DNA of 64,000 nt from Azomonas tarimensis (GTDB taxonomy: Bacteria; Pseudomonadota; Gammaproteobacteria; Pseudomonadales; Pseudomonadaceae). The position numbers and the translations under genes are program-made. Every line of letters starts with the position of its first letter. The first letter of the stretch is position 1. Below, in pieces: positions 45,527-54,697 of the stretch. The stretch spans positions 86,491-150,490 of the forward strand of contig NZ_JBHRXZ010000018.1 in assembly GCF_042648805.1 (NCBI RefSeq). The letters run 5' to 3'. The notes beneath the pieces are model-generated. The model was not told where the DNA came from, did not search any database, and saw only the letters and a program-made list of their open reading frames with translations.

Positions 45527-46742
45527 CTTTTACCAGAACGGAATCGTGACCACGCTGCATCAACTGTCCCGCCGGCCGCTTGCCGAGCTGGAAGCCGAGC
45601 TGATCAGTTTTGCCCGGATGCGGCCCATGGCCCTGGTATTGCCCAGCCTGTATTCGGAATTGGAAGGTCCAGCGCTGAACAAGATCGTGGAGCAACTGGC
45701 GCAGGTACCCTATCTCAATGAAGTGGTGGTTGGCCTCGATCGGGCCGACGGCGATCAGTACCGGCATGCCATTCGCTTCTTCAGTCGCCTGCCCCAGCGG
45801 ACCCGGGTACTTTGGCACGACGGCCCGCGGCTGCAGGAGTTCGCTGCCGAGCTGGCCGCCGAGGAGCTGGCGCCGCGCGAGCCGGGCAAGGGCCGCAACG
45901 TCTGGTACTGCCTGGGCTACATTCTCGGCTCCGGGCGGGCCGAATCGGTGGCGTTGCACGACTGCGACATCGTCACCTACGACCGCGAGATGCTTGCGAG
46001 GCTGATCTATCCGGTGGCCAATCCGCATTTCAACTACCAGTTCTGCAAGGGCTACTACGCCCGGGTCGCCGACGGCAAGCTGAACGGGCGGGTCAGCCGC
46101 CTGCTGGTCACGCCGCTGCTGCGTGCCCTGAAAAAGGTGCTCGGCAATCTCGACTATCTGGAGTACCTGGACAGTTATCGCTACCCACTGGCGGGAGAGT
46201 TCTCGTTTCGCCGAGAGGTGATCAACGATATCCGCATCCCCAGCGACTGGGGCCTGGAAATCGGCGTGCTCAGCGAGATGAAGCGCAACTTCTCGACCAA
46301 CCGCCTGTGCCAGGTGGACATCGCCGACAATTACGATCACAAGCATCAGGACCTGTCGCTGGGCGACGACCAGGACGGCCTGTCGAAGATGTCCATCGAC
46401 ATCATCAAGTCGATCTTCCGCAAACTGGCCACCCAGGGCGTAGTGCTCACTCCCGAGACCTTCCGGACCATCAAGGCCACCTACTACCGGGTCGGTCTGG
46501 ATTTCATCGAGTCCTACCGCAACGACGCCATGATGAACGGCCTGCAACTGGACGTGCACAAGGAGGAGCAAGCGGTGGAGATGTTCGCCGAAAATATCCT
46601 CAAGGCCGGCAACGTATATTTTGACAACTCGATGGAAACGCCCTTCATCCCCAGTTGGAACCGTGTCAGCGCGGCCTTCCCGACCCTGCTCAAGCGCTTC
46701 TATGCGGCTGTCGGCGCGGACATGAAGGAATACGGCACCTGA
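45519..46742 (+). CDS. gpgS: Glucosyl-3-phosphoglycerate synthase
   Basis: A 407-aa GT-A glycosyltransferase. The metal-binding DxD motif is LHDCDIVTYDREML (Asp148/Asp150). Expected to join glucose from an NDP donor to 3-phosphoglycerate, the first step to glucosylglycerate. The stretches YPVANPHFNYQFCKGYYARV, FRREVINDIRIPSDWGLEIG and QVDIADNYDHKHQDLS are shared by bacterial GpgS-like proteins. Start at 45519 by the overlap with gpgP. The gene order phosphatase, synthase, phosphorylase supports the call. Confidence 0.88.
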   Translation: MTDFYQNGIVTTLHQLSRRPLAELEAELISFARMRPMALVLPSLYSELEGPALNKIVEQLAQVPYLNEVVVGLDRADGDQYRHAIRFFSRLPQRTRVLWHDGPRLQEFAAELAAEELAPREPGKGRNVWYCLGYILGSGRAESVALHDCDIVTYDREMLARLIYPVANPHFNYQFCKGYYARVADGKLNGRVSRLLVTPLLRALKKVLGNLDYLEYLDSYRYPLAGEFSFRREVINDIRIPSDWGLEIGVLSEMKRNFSTNRLCQVDIADNYDHKHQDLSLGDDQDGLSKMSIDIIKSIFRKLATQGVVLTPETFRTIKATYYRVGLDFIESYRNDAMMNGLQLDVHKEEQAVEMFAENILKAGNVYFDNSMETPFIPSWNRVSAAFPTLLKRFYAAVGADMKEYGT

Positions 46743-46779
46743 TCGCACCCCCATCGCCCTCAACCGGAGCTAGGCAGTC

Positions 46780-48540
46780 ATGGCCCTATCCCGTCTCGAA
46801 CAGCGTATTGGCGCGCACCTGCAGGTGCTCTATCCCGACCTCGATCCAGGGGAGCTGACCCAGGCTTGCCTGCAGGCGATCAGCAGTCCGCCCGATGCCC
46901 CGACTCCGGTGCCCCACAGCAATCTGTGGAGCCAATGCGACTGCGTGATGATCACCTATGGCGACAGCCTGCGCCGCGAGGGCGAAGCGCCGCTGCATAC
47001 CCTGCACCAGTTTCTCAACCGGCACCTGGCCGACTGCATCAGTACCGTGCACATCCTGCCGTTCTTTCCCTACAGCTCGGACGACGGCTTCAGTGTCATG
47101 GACTACAGCAGCGTGAGCCCCAAGGTCGGCGAATGGGAAGATGTCTCGGCGCTGGCGGAAGACTTCACCGTCATGGGCGATCTGGTGATCAACCACTGCT
47201 CCAGCCGCAGCCGCTGGTTCGAAAACTTCAAGGCCGGGGTCGAGCCCGGCGCCAGCTTTTTCGTTCAGGTGCCTGGCGACACGGACCTCTCGGCGGTGGT
47301 CCGGCCTCGGACCTCGAGCCTGCTGCGCGAGGTGGAAACCGCCTCGGGCACCCGCCATGTCTGGTGCACCTTCAGCGAGGACCAGGTCGATCTCGATTTT
47401 CGCAACCCCGAGGTGCTGCTGACCTTTCTGCGGATCATTCGCCTGTACATCGAGAAGGGCATCACCTGGTTCCGCCTGGATGCGGTGGCCTTCCTCTGGA
47501 AGGAAATCGGCACCCGCTGCATCAACCTGCCACAGACCCACCAGATGATCCGCCTGCTGCGGTTGCTGATCGAGCACCGCGAGCCCGCCGCCACCCTGAT
47601 CACCGAAACCAACATTCCCAACAACGAGAACCTGACGTACTTCGGCAATGCCAACGAAGCCCACATGATCTACAACTTCTCGTTGCCGCCGCTGCTGATC
47701 AATACGCTCATCAGCGGCAACTGCACCCATCTGAAGAACTGGCTGATGACCATGCCGGCGGCCCAGCACGGCACGGCGTACTTCAACTTCATCGCCTCGC
47801 ACGACGGTATCGGCCTGCGGCCCGTGGAGGGCCTGCTGACCGACTGGGAGGTGAGCAACCTGATCCAGACCCTGCAGCGTTTCGGCGCGCGGGTGAGTAC
47901 TCGCACCGGGCCGGACGGCCAGCCGAAGCCCTACGAGATCAACGTCAGCCTGTTCGACGCGCTCAAGGGCACCGTGCAGCATGGTCCGGACCCCTGGCAG
48001 GTGGCACGCTATCTCTGTGCCCACGCCATCATGCTGGGGCTCGAAGGAATCCCGGCGATCTATGTGCACAGCCTGGTGGCGACCGAGAACGACGAGGACC
48101 GGGTGACCCATAGCGGGCATCTGCGCTCGATCAACCGGCACATTTGGCAGGCCGACGATCTGGAGGAGAAACTGGTCGGGGAAACCCACCATCGCGGGGT
48201 ATTCAATGCGTTGCGGCGGCTGATCAAGCTGCGCTGCGCACAGCCTGCGTTTCATCCCAACGCCTCGCAGTTCAACCTGCAGCTCGGGGAGAGCCTGTTT
48301 GGCTACTGGCGCCAGAGTGTCAGCGGCGAGCAGAGCATCTTTGCCATCTACAACGTGACCGATACGCCGCAACGGCTGAACCTGGCGGAGCTCAACCTGC
48401 TGGCTGCCGACCTCTGGCACGACCTCATTCGCGGGCAGGATTACGAAGATCAGGTGGCGCAGATTACCCTGGCGCCCTACCAGGCGCTGTGGCTGACCGA
48501 CCAGGTGCCGGTTGCCGAAGCGGATGCCGCCGCGGACTAG
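46780..48540 (+). CDS. GH13 subfamily 18 sugar phosphorylase, probably glucosylglycerate phosphorylase
   Basis: A 586-aa sucrose-phosphorylase-type enzyme. Catalytic residues: nucleophile Asp234 in FRLDAVAFLWKE, acid/base Glu276 in LITETNIPN, transition-state Asp342 in ASHDGIGLRP. The HILPFFPYSSDDGFSVMDY segment is typical of sucrose phosphorylases. Next to gpgP and gpgS, the natural substrate is more likely glucosylglycerate, so the cluster would both make the solute and recover it as glucose 1-phosphate. Sucrose phosphorylase is the alternative. It shares the bases CTAG with the stop of the convergent gene. Confidence 0.87.
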   Translation: MALSRLEQRIGAHLQVLYPDLDPGELTQACLQAISSPPDAPTPVPHSNLWSQCDCVMITYGDSLRREGEAPLHTLHQFLNRHLADCISTVHILPFFPYSSDDGFSVMDYSSVSPKVGEWEDVSALAEDFTVMGDLVINHCSSRSRWFENFKAGVEPGASFFVQVPGDTDLSAVVRPRTSSLLREVETASGTRHVWCTFSEDQVDLDFRNPEVLLTFLRIIRLYIEKGITWFRLDAVAFLWKEIGTRCINLPQTHQMIRLLRLLIEHREPAATLITETNIPNNENLTYFGNANEAHMIYNFSLPPLLINTLISGNCTHLKNWLMTMPAAQHGTAYFNFIASHDGIGLRPVEGLLTDWEVSNLIQTLQRFGARVSTRTGPDGQPKPYEINVSLFDALKGTVQHGPDPWQVARYLCAHAIMLGLEGIPAIYVHSLVATENDEDRVTHSGHLRSINRHIWQADDLEEKLVGETHHRGVFNALRRLIKLRCAQPAFHPNASQFNLQLGESLFGYWRQSVSGEQSIFAIYNVTDTPQRLNLAELNLLAADLWHDLIRGQDYEDQVAQITLAPYQALWLTDQVPVAEADAAAD

Positions 48541-50249
48541 ACCGATTCGCCGATGCGGGCCGGGTCGAAGGATTCGGCCCAGTCGAGGACCTGTTCGGCC
48601 GGCATCGGCCGGGCAATCCCGTAGCCCTGGGCAAGTTCGCAGCCGAGCGAGAGCAGCAGCGCGGCCTGGGCGCGGGTTTCCACGCCCTCGGCGATGACAT
48701 CCCGGTCGAAGGCGCGGCACAGGCTGATGATGGCCATGGTAACCGCCTGGTCACTGGGATCGTCGAGGATGCCGCGGATGAAGCTTTGGTCAATCTTGAT
48801 GGTCTGCACCGGTAGCCGCTTGAGGTAGCTGAGCGACGAATAGCCGGTGCCGAAATCGTCCAGCGATATACGTACTCCTGCCTCACGGCAGGCTTCGAGG
48901 TTGCGGTTGGCATGCTGGATGTTGTCGATCGCCACCGACTCGATCAGCTCTAGGTCCAGTTGCTCAGGATGCAATTCCGGGTGCGCCGCCAGTTTTTCCG
49001 CGACCGCGGCGGCAAAGCCGTCCTGCTTCAGATGTCGGGCGGCGATGTTCACCGACACTGACCAGTCCTTGCCATGCGTGCGCCACCGCGACAGCTGGTC
49101 CAGCGCCCGCTCGATGACCCAGTCGCCAATCTCGACGATCAGGTCCGCCCGCTCCACCACTGGCAGGAACTCCAAAGGAGGAATCGTCCCGCGTTCAGGG
49201 TGTTGCCAGCGCAGCAACGCTTCGAAGCCGAGGATTTTTCCGCTGCGCAGGTTGACCTTGGGCTGATAATGGAGCACCAGTTCGTCGTTGTGCAGCGCCT
49301 CGGTCATCCGTGCCAGGGTCTGGTGCGAGGCCCTGGTTTCGAGCGCCTGGCTGACATCGAACAGCTGGAAGCGGTTTCCGCCCTGCTGCTTGGCCTGGTA
49401 CAGCGCCTGGTCGGCATGGCGCAGCAGGGTGTCGGCACTGACGTTGTCGCTGGGAAACAGCGTCACGCCAAGACTGGCGGTGACCTTCAGGGCAATGCCT
49501 TCGATCAGGTAGGTCTCGGCGACCCGCGCGAGCACCCGCTTAAGGCTGTTGCGCAGTTGGGGAAGGCGCTCGATGTCGTGCAGGATGAGGACGAATTCAT
49601 CGCCGCCGATCCGGGCCACCAGGTTCTCGTTGCGGATGATGCTGGCCAGCCGTGTCGCCACCGCGGTGAGCAGCAGATCGCCCACCGCGTGACCGTGGCG
49701 ATCATTGACGTCCTTGAAGTCGTCCAGGTCGAGCATGCACACCGCCAGTTGCACATTGGCAGGGCAGGGCATGGAGACGATGCGTTCGAAGTGCTCGGCG
49801 AGCAGGGTACGGTTCGGTAGACCGGTGAGCTCGTCGTGCCCGACCTGCCGGCGCAGGCGCTCGAGCATGTTGTGCTCTTCGGTGATGTTGAAGCGAACCG
49901 AGACGTAGCGGTAGATCTCGCCGCCAGCGTCCTGCATCGGCACGATGGTACTCTCGACCCAGTACAGGCTGCCGTCCTTGGCCTGGTTGCAGACCTCGCC
50001 TTTCCAGATCCGGCCGCTGGTGATGGTGCGCCACATTTCGGCGAAGAAAGCCGAAGGATGATGGCCCGAGTTGAGGATCCGGTGGTCCTGGCCAAGCAGT
50101 TCATCCGCCGAGTAGCCGGAGACCTCGCAGAACTGGTCGTTGACGTAGGTGATGACGCCGCGGGCGTCGGTTTCAGAGAAGATCGCGGCGGCGTCCACCG
50201 CCGCGCGGTAGCCGAATTCGACCCGGTCGAAATGCGCCGGCATGCTCAT
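48537..50249 (-). CDS. PAS-GGDEF-EAL cyclic-di-GMP protein (copy 2)
   Basis: A 570-aa paralog of the protein at 41775-43517 with the same domains in the same order: PAS/PAC (AAAIFSETDARGVITYVNDQFCEVSGYS), GGDEF (DELTGLPNR, IGGDEFVLILHD) and EAL (GFEALLRWQHPE, DDFGTGYSSLSYLKRLP, IAEGVETRAQA). Large runs are identical between the two. The start is uncertain: ATG 50249 gives MSMPAHFDR, with GGGGA upstream, and 50243 is also possible. The longer ORF to 50408 runs into a strong inverted repeat and is rejected. Confidence 0.9.
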   Translation of the reverse strand: MSMPAHFDRVEFGYRAAVDAAAIFSETDARGVITYVNDQFCEVSGYSADELLGQDHRILNSGHHPSAFFAEMWRTITSGRIWKGEVCNQAKDGSLYWVESTIVPMQDAGGEIYRYVSVRFNITEEHNMLERLRRQVGHDELTGLPNRTLLAEHFERIVSMPCPANVQLAVCMLDLDDFKDVNDRHGHAVGDLLLTAVATRLASIIRNENLVARIGGDEFVLILHDIERLPQLRNSLKRVLARVAETYLIEGIALKVTASLGVTLFPSDNVSADTLLRHADQALYQAKQQGGNRFQLFDVSQALETRASHQTLARMTEALHNDELVLHYQPKVNLRSGKILGFEALLRWQHPERGTIPPLEFLPVVERADLIVEIGDWVIERALDQLSRWRTHGKDWSVSVNIAARHLKQDGFAAAVAEKLAAHPELHPEQLDLELIESVAIDNIQHANRNLEACREAGVRISLDDFGTGYSSLSYLKRLPVQTIKIDQSFIRGILDDPSDQAVTMAIISLCRAFDRDVIAEGVETRAQAALLLSLGCELAQGYGIARPMPAEQVLDWAESFDPARIGESV

Positions 50250-50410
50250 GGCATGGAGTCCCCGGTGCGGCCTGTGCTTGCCCGACCTGCAGTCTGCAGA
50301 AAGGCGCTCCCGGGGCCGCCTGCTGACGTCGGGCGCACCGAGGTACGGGGTCGGGAGGAAGCGGGTAGCGGATCGTGGGCAGGCATAATGGGCTCGAAGC
50401 GACGACACGG

Positions 50411-50441
50411 CAGCTGTGATATCTAACTGATATCACAGCTG
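50411..50441. repeat. Perfect 13-bp inverted repeat
   Basis: CAGCTGTGATATC (50411-50423), five bases TAACT, then GATATCACAGCTG (50429-50441). The arms are exact reverse complements. It lies upstream of PAS-GGDEF-EAL copy 2 and downstream of the PRTase-HAD gene. On the plus strand GCCTGTTTTT follows, on the minus strand there is no T run, so an operator is more likely than a terminator for the leftward genes. Confidence 0.85.
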
Positions 50442-50513
50442 GCCTGTTTTTGCGCTGCCCATGATGCCTGTTCGCTGCCTCTCTCACAGAGTGGCCTCTG
50501 CAGGAAGCCCGTG

Positions 50514-51485
50514 CTAGGGGCCGGCGAGCACACCTGGCTGCTGGCCGCCGAGGAGCCGGCCGAATCTTGCGCCGACGCGCCGATTCAGTACCTGACCGCG
50601 ATGCGAGGCGCGCAGGGCGAGCAGCTGCCAGCCGGCGTTGTACAGGGCGTTGGATTCGATGCAGAACACCGGCTTGCGCGACAGGTGCGCGATGTCCAGC
50701 GCCTGTCCGAGCTCGCTTTCGATGAACAGCTGGGTGTCCGGAAAGCTGCGGTACACGTCTGCCTTGAACCTGTGGTGCACCTTCAGCCGCCGCCGCTCCG
50801 CCGCCGATGGTAGGTCGAGCATGTGCAACTGGCCATAGCGAACGCCATGGCGATCCAGCCATTCCTCTGTTTCGCCGCGGTACTTTTCCAGGCGGCTGGT
50901 GACCAGATGTGCCACCTGCAGCCCGGGTATATAGAGCGGCTGGGCGTTGCGCAGAAATTGCAGGTAGTTGGCGCCGTCATCGTTCTGCTGATGGGTCGGG
51001 TCGACGCAGAGCACCCCGTCGATGTCCAGGCAGGCGCGGCTCAGCGAGGGGTGCTGCATCAGGTTCCATTCGAACATGGCAGGCTGATCAAGCCGTTCGA
51101 GCACCTGATCCAGGTCTTCGGCATGGCCGGCTGGCGCATAGGCGGCGAGGGTCATGATCTTTCCGGGGAAGCCTGCCGCGATACGCGTGGCCAGCTCGCG
51201 CATCGAGGCGCCTGAGCCACTGTCTTCGACCAGCAGCACCTTGCGTGCCTCTCGGGCGCGGATCAGTGGCTCATGGCGGTAGGAACGCACCGCCTCGCGT
51301 TCCAGGTGCCCGTTGCGCTCGAAGGTGTCGAGATCGGTGCAGGGCAGGTTGAGCTTGATGGCCAGCATTCTCGCCAGGAACAGGCCCCCTGGCGATACGC
51401 CTACCACCAGGTCCAGGTTGCGAGGAATCCTGTCGAGATGCTTGCCGAGCAGGGTCAGTAGGTCGTTCACACTTCGATAGTGCAT
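50514..51485 (-). CDS. Phosphoribosyltransferase fused to a HAD-like domain
   Basis: A 323-aa two-domain protein. Residues 1-130: type I PRTase fold, with VVGVSPGGLFLARMLAIKLN and the PRPP loop VLLVEDSGSGASM (about 83-95). Residues 150-290: HAD-like domain beginning ACLDIDGVLCVDP (Asp154 and Asp156 of motif I), with LVTSRLEKYRGETEEWL as the motif II region. Reaction unknown; such fusions are met in nucleotide-sugar or polysaccharide settings, which I cannot confirm here. The ATG at 51485 leads into the HYRSVNDLLTLLGKHL start. Single gene. Confidence 0.82.
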   Translation of the reverse strand: MHYRSVNDLLTLLGKHLDRIPRNLDLVVGVSPGGLFLARMLAIKLNLPCTDLDTFERNGHLEREAVRSYRHEPLIRAREARKVLLVEDSGSGASMRELATRIAAGFPGKIMTLAAYAPAGHAEDLDQVLERLDQPAMFEWNLMQHPSLSRACLDIDGVLCVDPTHQQNDDGANYLQFLRNAQPLYIPGLQVAHLVTSRLEKYRGETEEWLDRHGVRYGQLHMLDLPSAAERRRLKVHHRFKADVYRSFPDTQLFIESELGQALDIAHLSRKPVFCIESNALYNAGWQLLALRASHRGQVLNRRVGARFGRLLGGQQPGVLAGP

Positions 51486-51711
51486 GTCGCGCTCCCGGTG
51501 CTTGCGTTACGGCCTGAGCCACCTGAAAAACCCTTTCGAAACTACCGACAGGGTGATATTTGCCTGGATATGTTCGCGGCGCATCGTGACAACTCCGTCA
51601 CGATTCGATGAAACCTTGATGACAGTGGGTCGGCCATCCGGTCGAAACCGTGCCTTACAATCCCCTCACGCCTGGCCCTTGCGCAGCCACCCCTCACCCT
51701 GCAGGGCGGGC

Positions 51712-51742
51712 TTGACCTTGACCCCATGTCAAGGTTGATGCT
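51712..51742 (+). promoter_or_regulatory. CueR-type copper promoter of copA
   Basis: ACCTTGA (51715-51721), seven bases, TCAAGGT (51729-51735) is a perfect dyad of the MerR/CueR type. It overlaps a -35 TTGACC (51712-51717); a weak -10 (GATGCT, 51737-51742) follows after a 19-base spacer, the long spacing MerR activators need. copA starts 24 bases later. The remaining 51486-51711 shows no gene. Confidence 0.8.
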
Positions 51743-51766
51743 GTCGGCCTGCAGAGGATTGCGCAC

Positions 51767-54193
51767 ATGAACCAGACGACCTACACAATCCCCGTCACCG
51801 GCATGACCTGCGCCAGTTGCGCCGGGCGGGTCGAGCGGGCGTTGCTCAAGACCCCCGGGGTGGAATCGGCGAGCGTCAACCTGGCCAGCGAACAGGTGCG
51901 CATCGTCGCCACCGCTGGCAGGCTGTCCGACCTCATCGGCGCGGTGGAGAAGGCCGGCTACGGCGTGCCGGTACAGGTGCTCGAGCTGGGCATTTCCGGC
52001 ATGACCTGTGGCAGTTGCGTCGGCCGCGTGGAACGAGCGCTGCTCAAGCTGCCGGGCGTCCGGGCGGCCTCGGTGAATCTTGCCAGCGAGCGGGCACGGG
52101 TCGAGATGCTCGGCGTTGTCGAGCCTGGCGAGCTGATTGCCGCGGTGGAGGCTGCGGGATATGGCGCCAGCGCCGAGGCGCCTGCCGGGGAGGCCGACAG
52201 TGGTGAGGCACGTCTGCGGCGCGAGCGTCTGAGCGTGATCCTCGCCTTGCTGCTGGCGGTACCGCTGGTGCTGCCGATGGTCGCGCAGCCGTTCGGGTAT
52301 CACCTGATGCCGCCACCGCTGATCCAGTTCCTGCTTGCCACGCCAGTGCAGTTCATCCTCGGTGCGCGTTTCTATCGAGCCGGCTGGAAGGCCGTGCGCG
52401 CCGGTGCCGGCAATATGGACCTGCTGGTGGCGCTGGGCACCAGCGCCGGCTATGGCCTCAGCCTGTACCAGTGGTGGGCCGCGCCGGAAGGGGTGATGCC
52501 GCACCTGTATTTCGAGGTTTCGGCGGTGGTGATCGCCCTGATCCTGCTCGGCAAGTACCTGGAGTCACGCGCCAAGCGCCAGACCAGCGCAGCGATTCGT
52601 GCCCTGGAGGCGCTGCGGCCGGAGCGGGCGGTGCGCCTGGTGGACGGTCGTGAGGAAAACGTGGCCATCGCCAGTCTTGTGCTGGGCGATCGGGTGGTGG
52701 TGAGGCCGGGCGAACGTTTTCCGGTGGACGGCGAGGTGCTGGAGGGCCAGAGCCAGGCCGACGAAGCGCTGATCAGTGGCGAGAGCCTGCCGGTGACCAA
52801 GGGCCCCGGCGATCCGGTCACCGGCGGCTCGATCAATGGCGCCGGGCGGCTGCTGGTGCGCACCACGGCGCTCGGCGCAGAAACGGTATTGGCGCGCATC
52901 ATCCGCCTGGTGGAAGACGCCCAGGCGGCCAAGGCACCGATCCAGAAACTGGTGGACCGGGTCAGTCAGGTCTTTGTCCCGGCGGTGGTGGTCGTCGCCG
53001 TGGTGACCCTGGCCGGCTGGTCGCTGGCGGGCGCGGCGCTGGAAGTAGCCGTGCTCAATGCGGTCTCGGTGCTGGTGATCGCCTGCCCCTGCGCGCTCGG
53101 CCTGGCCACCCCGACCGCGATCATGGCCGGCACCGGCGTGGCAGCCCGGCACGGCATCCTGATCAAGGACGCCGAGGCGCTGGAGATCGCCCATGCGGTC
53201 GATAGCGTCGCCTTCGACAAGACCGGCACCCTGACCTCGGGCACGCCGAGCATCGTTCATCTGCGTGGGCTGGAATTCGACGAAGCCGAACTGCTGCGCC
53301 TGGCCGGTGCGCTGCAGCGGGGCAGCGAACATCCGCTCGCGCGGGCGGTGCTGGAGCGCTGCGCCGAGAAGGGCATCAGCCCTGATCTGGCAGACGACAG
53401 TCGCGCACTGGCCGGGCGCGGCACCTCGGGCAGCCTCGCCGGTCGTTCGCTGGCGCTGGGCAACCAGCGGCTGCTGGAGGAATCGGGACTGCAACCTGGC
53501 GCACTGGGCGAGGTGGCCAAGGCATGGGAAGCCGAGGGGCGAACGCTGTCCTGGCTGATCGAGCAGGGCCCGACGCCACGGGTCCTGGGCCTGTTCGCCT
53601 TTGGTGACCTGCTCAAGCCGGGGGCTGGAGCGGCGATCCGTGCGCTGGCAGCCAGGCAGCTGCGCAGCCACCTGATCACCGGTGACAACTGGGGCAGCGC
53701 GCGGGCGGTGGCCACGCGGCTCGGGATCGATGATGTACACGCCGAGGTGCTGCCAGCCGACAAGGCCGCCACGGTCGCGGCGCTCAAGCGGAAAGGTGCC
53801 GTGGTGGCGATGGTCGGCGATGGCATCAACGACGCGCCTGCGCTGGCCGCGGCGGATGTCGGCATCGCCATGGGAGGCGGCACCGATGTGGCCATGCAGG
53901 CGGCCGGCATCACCCTGATGCGCGGCGATCCGCGGTTGGTGCCGGCGGCGCTGGACATCAGCCGGCGCACCTATCGCAAGATCCAGCAGAATCTGTTCTG
54001 GGCCTTCATCTACAACCTCATCGGGATTCCACTGGCGGCCTTTGGCCTGCTCAGTCCGGTAGTGGCCGGTGCGGCGATGGCCTTGTCCAGCGTCAGTGTG
54101 GTCAGCAACGCCCTGCTGCTGAAGAACTGGCAGCCGGTGCTGGCGGAGCCGATTGAAGAGACGCCCGCCGCACCGCTGCAGGAGGCCTCTTGA
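51767..54193 (+). CDS. copA: Copper-exporting P1B-type ATPase
   Basis: An 808-aa Cu(I) efflux pump. Two N-terminal heavy-metal domains carry MTCASC (Cys15/Cys18) and MTCGSC (Cys81/Cys84). The transmembrane metal site is CPC (Cys440/Cys442) in ACPCALGL, the phosphorylated Asp484 lies in DKTGTLT, the HP motif in SEHPLARA and the hinge in GDGINDAPAL. GAGGA precedes the ATG. Driven by the CueR-type promoter just upstream and followed directly by cueR. Confidence 0.96.
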   Translation: MNQTTYTIPVTGMTCASCAGRVERALLKTPGVESASVNLASEQVRIVATAGRLSDLIGAVEKAGYGVPVQVLELGISGMTCGSCVGRVERALLKLPGVRAASVNLASERARVEMLGVVEPGELIAAVEAAGYGASAEAPAGEADSGEARLRRERLSVILALLLAVPLVLPMVAQPFGYHLMPPPLIQFLLATPVQFILGARFYRAGWKAVRAGAGNMDLLVALGTSAGYGLSLYQWWAAPEGVMPHLYFEVSAVVIALILLGKYLESRAKRQTSAAIRALEALRPERAVRLVDGREENVAIASLVLGDRVVVRPGERFPVDGEVLEGQSQADEALISGESLPVTKGPGDPVTGGSINGAGRLLVRTTALGAETVLARIIRLVEDAQAAKAPIQKLVDRVSQVFVPAVVVVAVVTLAGWSLAGAALEVAVLNAVSVLVIACPCALGLATPTAIMAGTGVAARHGILIKDAEALEIAHAVDSVAFDKTGTLTSGTPSIVHLRGLEFDEAELLRLAGALQRGSEHPLARAVLERCAEKGISPDLADDSRALAGRGTSGSLAGRSLALGNQRLLEESGLQPGALGEVAKAWEAEGRTLSWLIEQGPTPRVLGLFAFGDLLKPGAGAAIRALAARQLRSHLITGDNWGSARAVATRLGIDDVHAEVLPADKAATVAALKRKGAVVAMVGDGINDAPALAAADVGIAMGGGTDVAMQAAGITLMRGDPRLVPAALDISRRTYRKIQQNLFWAFIYNLIGIPLAAFGLLSPVVAGAAMALSSVSVVSNALLLKNWQPVLAEPIEETPAAPLQEAS

Positions 54194-54582
54194 ACATCGG
54201 CCAGGCTGCCGCGCGCAGCGGTCTCAGCGCGAAGATGATTCGCCATTACGAATCCATCGGACTGCTGCAACCGGCCGGGCGGGGGGCCAATGGCTACCGT
54301 CGCTATGAAGAGGCGGACCTGCATCGGCTGGCCTTCATCAAGCGGGCCAGGGACATGGGTTTTTCCCTCGACGAGGTGGGCAGGCTGCTGGCGCTGTGGG
54401 CCGACCATGGCCGCGCCAGTGCCGAGGTGAAGGCGCTGGCCGCTGCCCATGTTGCGCAACTCGATGTGCGGATCGCCGAACTGACCAGCTTGCGCAATGC
54501 GCTGCAGGGGCTGGTCGACAGCTGTCATGGCGACGGACGCTCGGAGTGCCCGATTATCGACGAGCTGCAGTCGAGGGGCTGA
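54190..54582 (+). CDS. cueR: CueR, copper-responsive MerR-family activator
   Basis: A 130-aa MerR regulator: HTH (IGQAAARSGLSAKMIRHYESIGLLQPAGR), dimerisation helix and a metal loop CHGDGRSEC, the two cysteines separated by seven residues as in CueR. The start is TTG 54190, overlapping the copA TGA; there is no better ATG. Placed behind copA on the same transcript, it would regulate its own synthesis through the dyad at 51715-51735. Confidence 0.92.
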   Translation: MNIGQAAARSGLSAKMIRHYESIGLLQPAGRGANGYRRYEEADLHRLAFIKRARDMGFSLDEVGRLLALWADHGRASAEVKALAAAHVAQLDVRIAELTSLRNALQGLVDSCHGDGRSECPIIDELQSRG

Positions 54583-54697
54583 AGCGCGTTCTGGAAACCT
54601 TCCGTCAATCGGCTTGCTGGCACGCTGGGGCTCACTTCGCTATACCTCAATGTCATAGGAGGTACGACCCGCGTCGGTTTTCAGCACGAGCGTAGCT

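Noticed and set aside
50411..50441. Reading the inverted repeat as a CRP/Vfr site
   Set aside because: TGTGA and TCACA are separated by 13 bases, not the required six.
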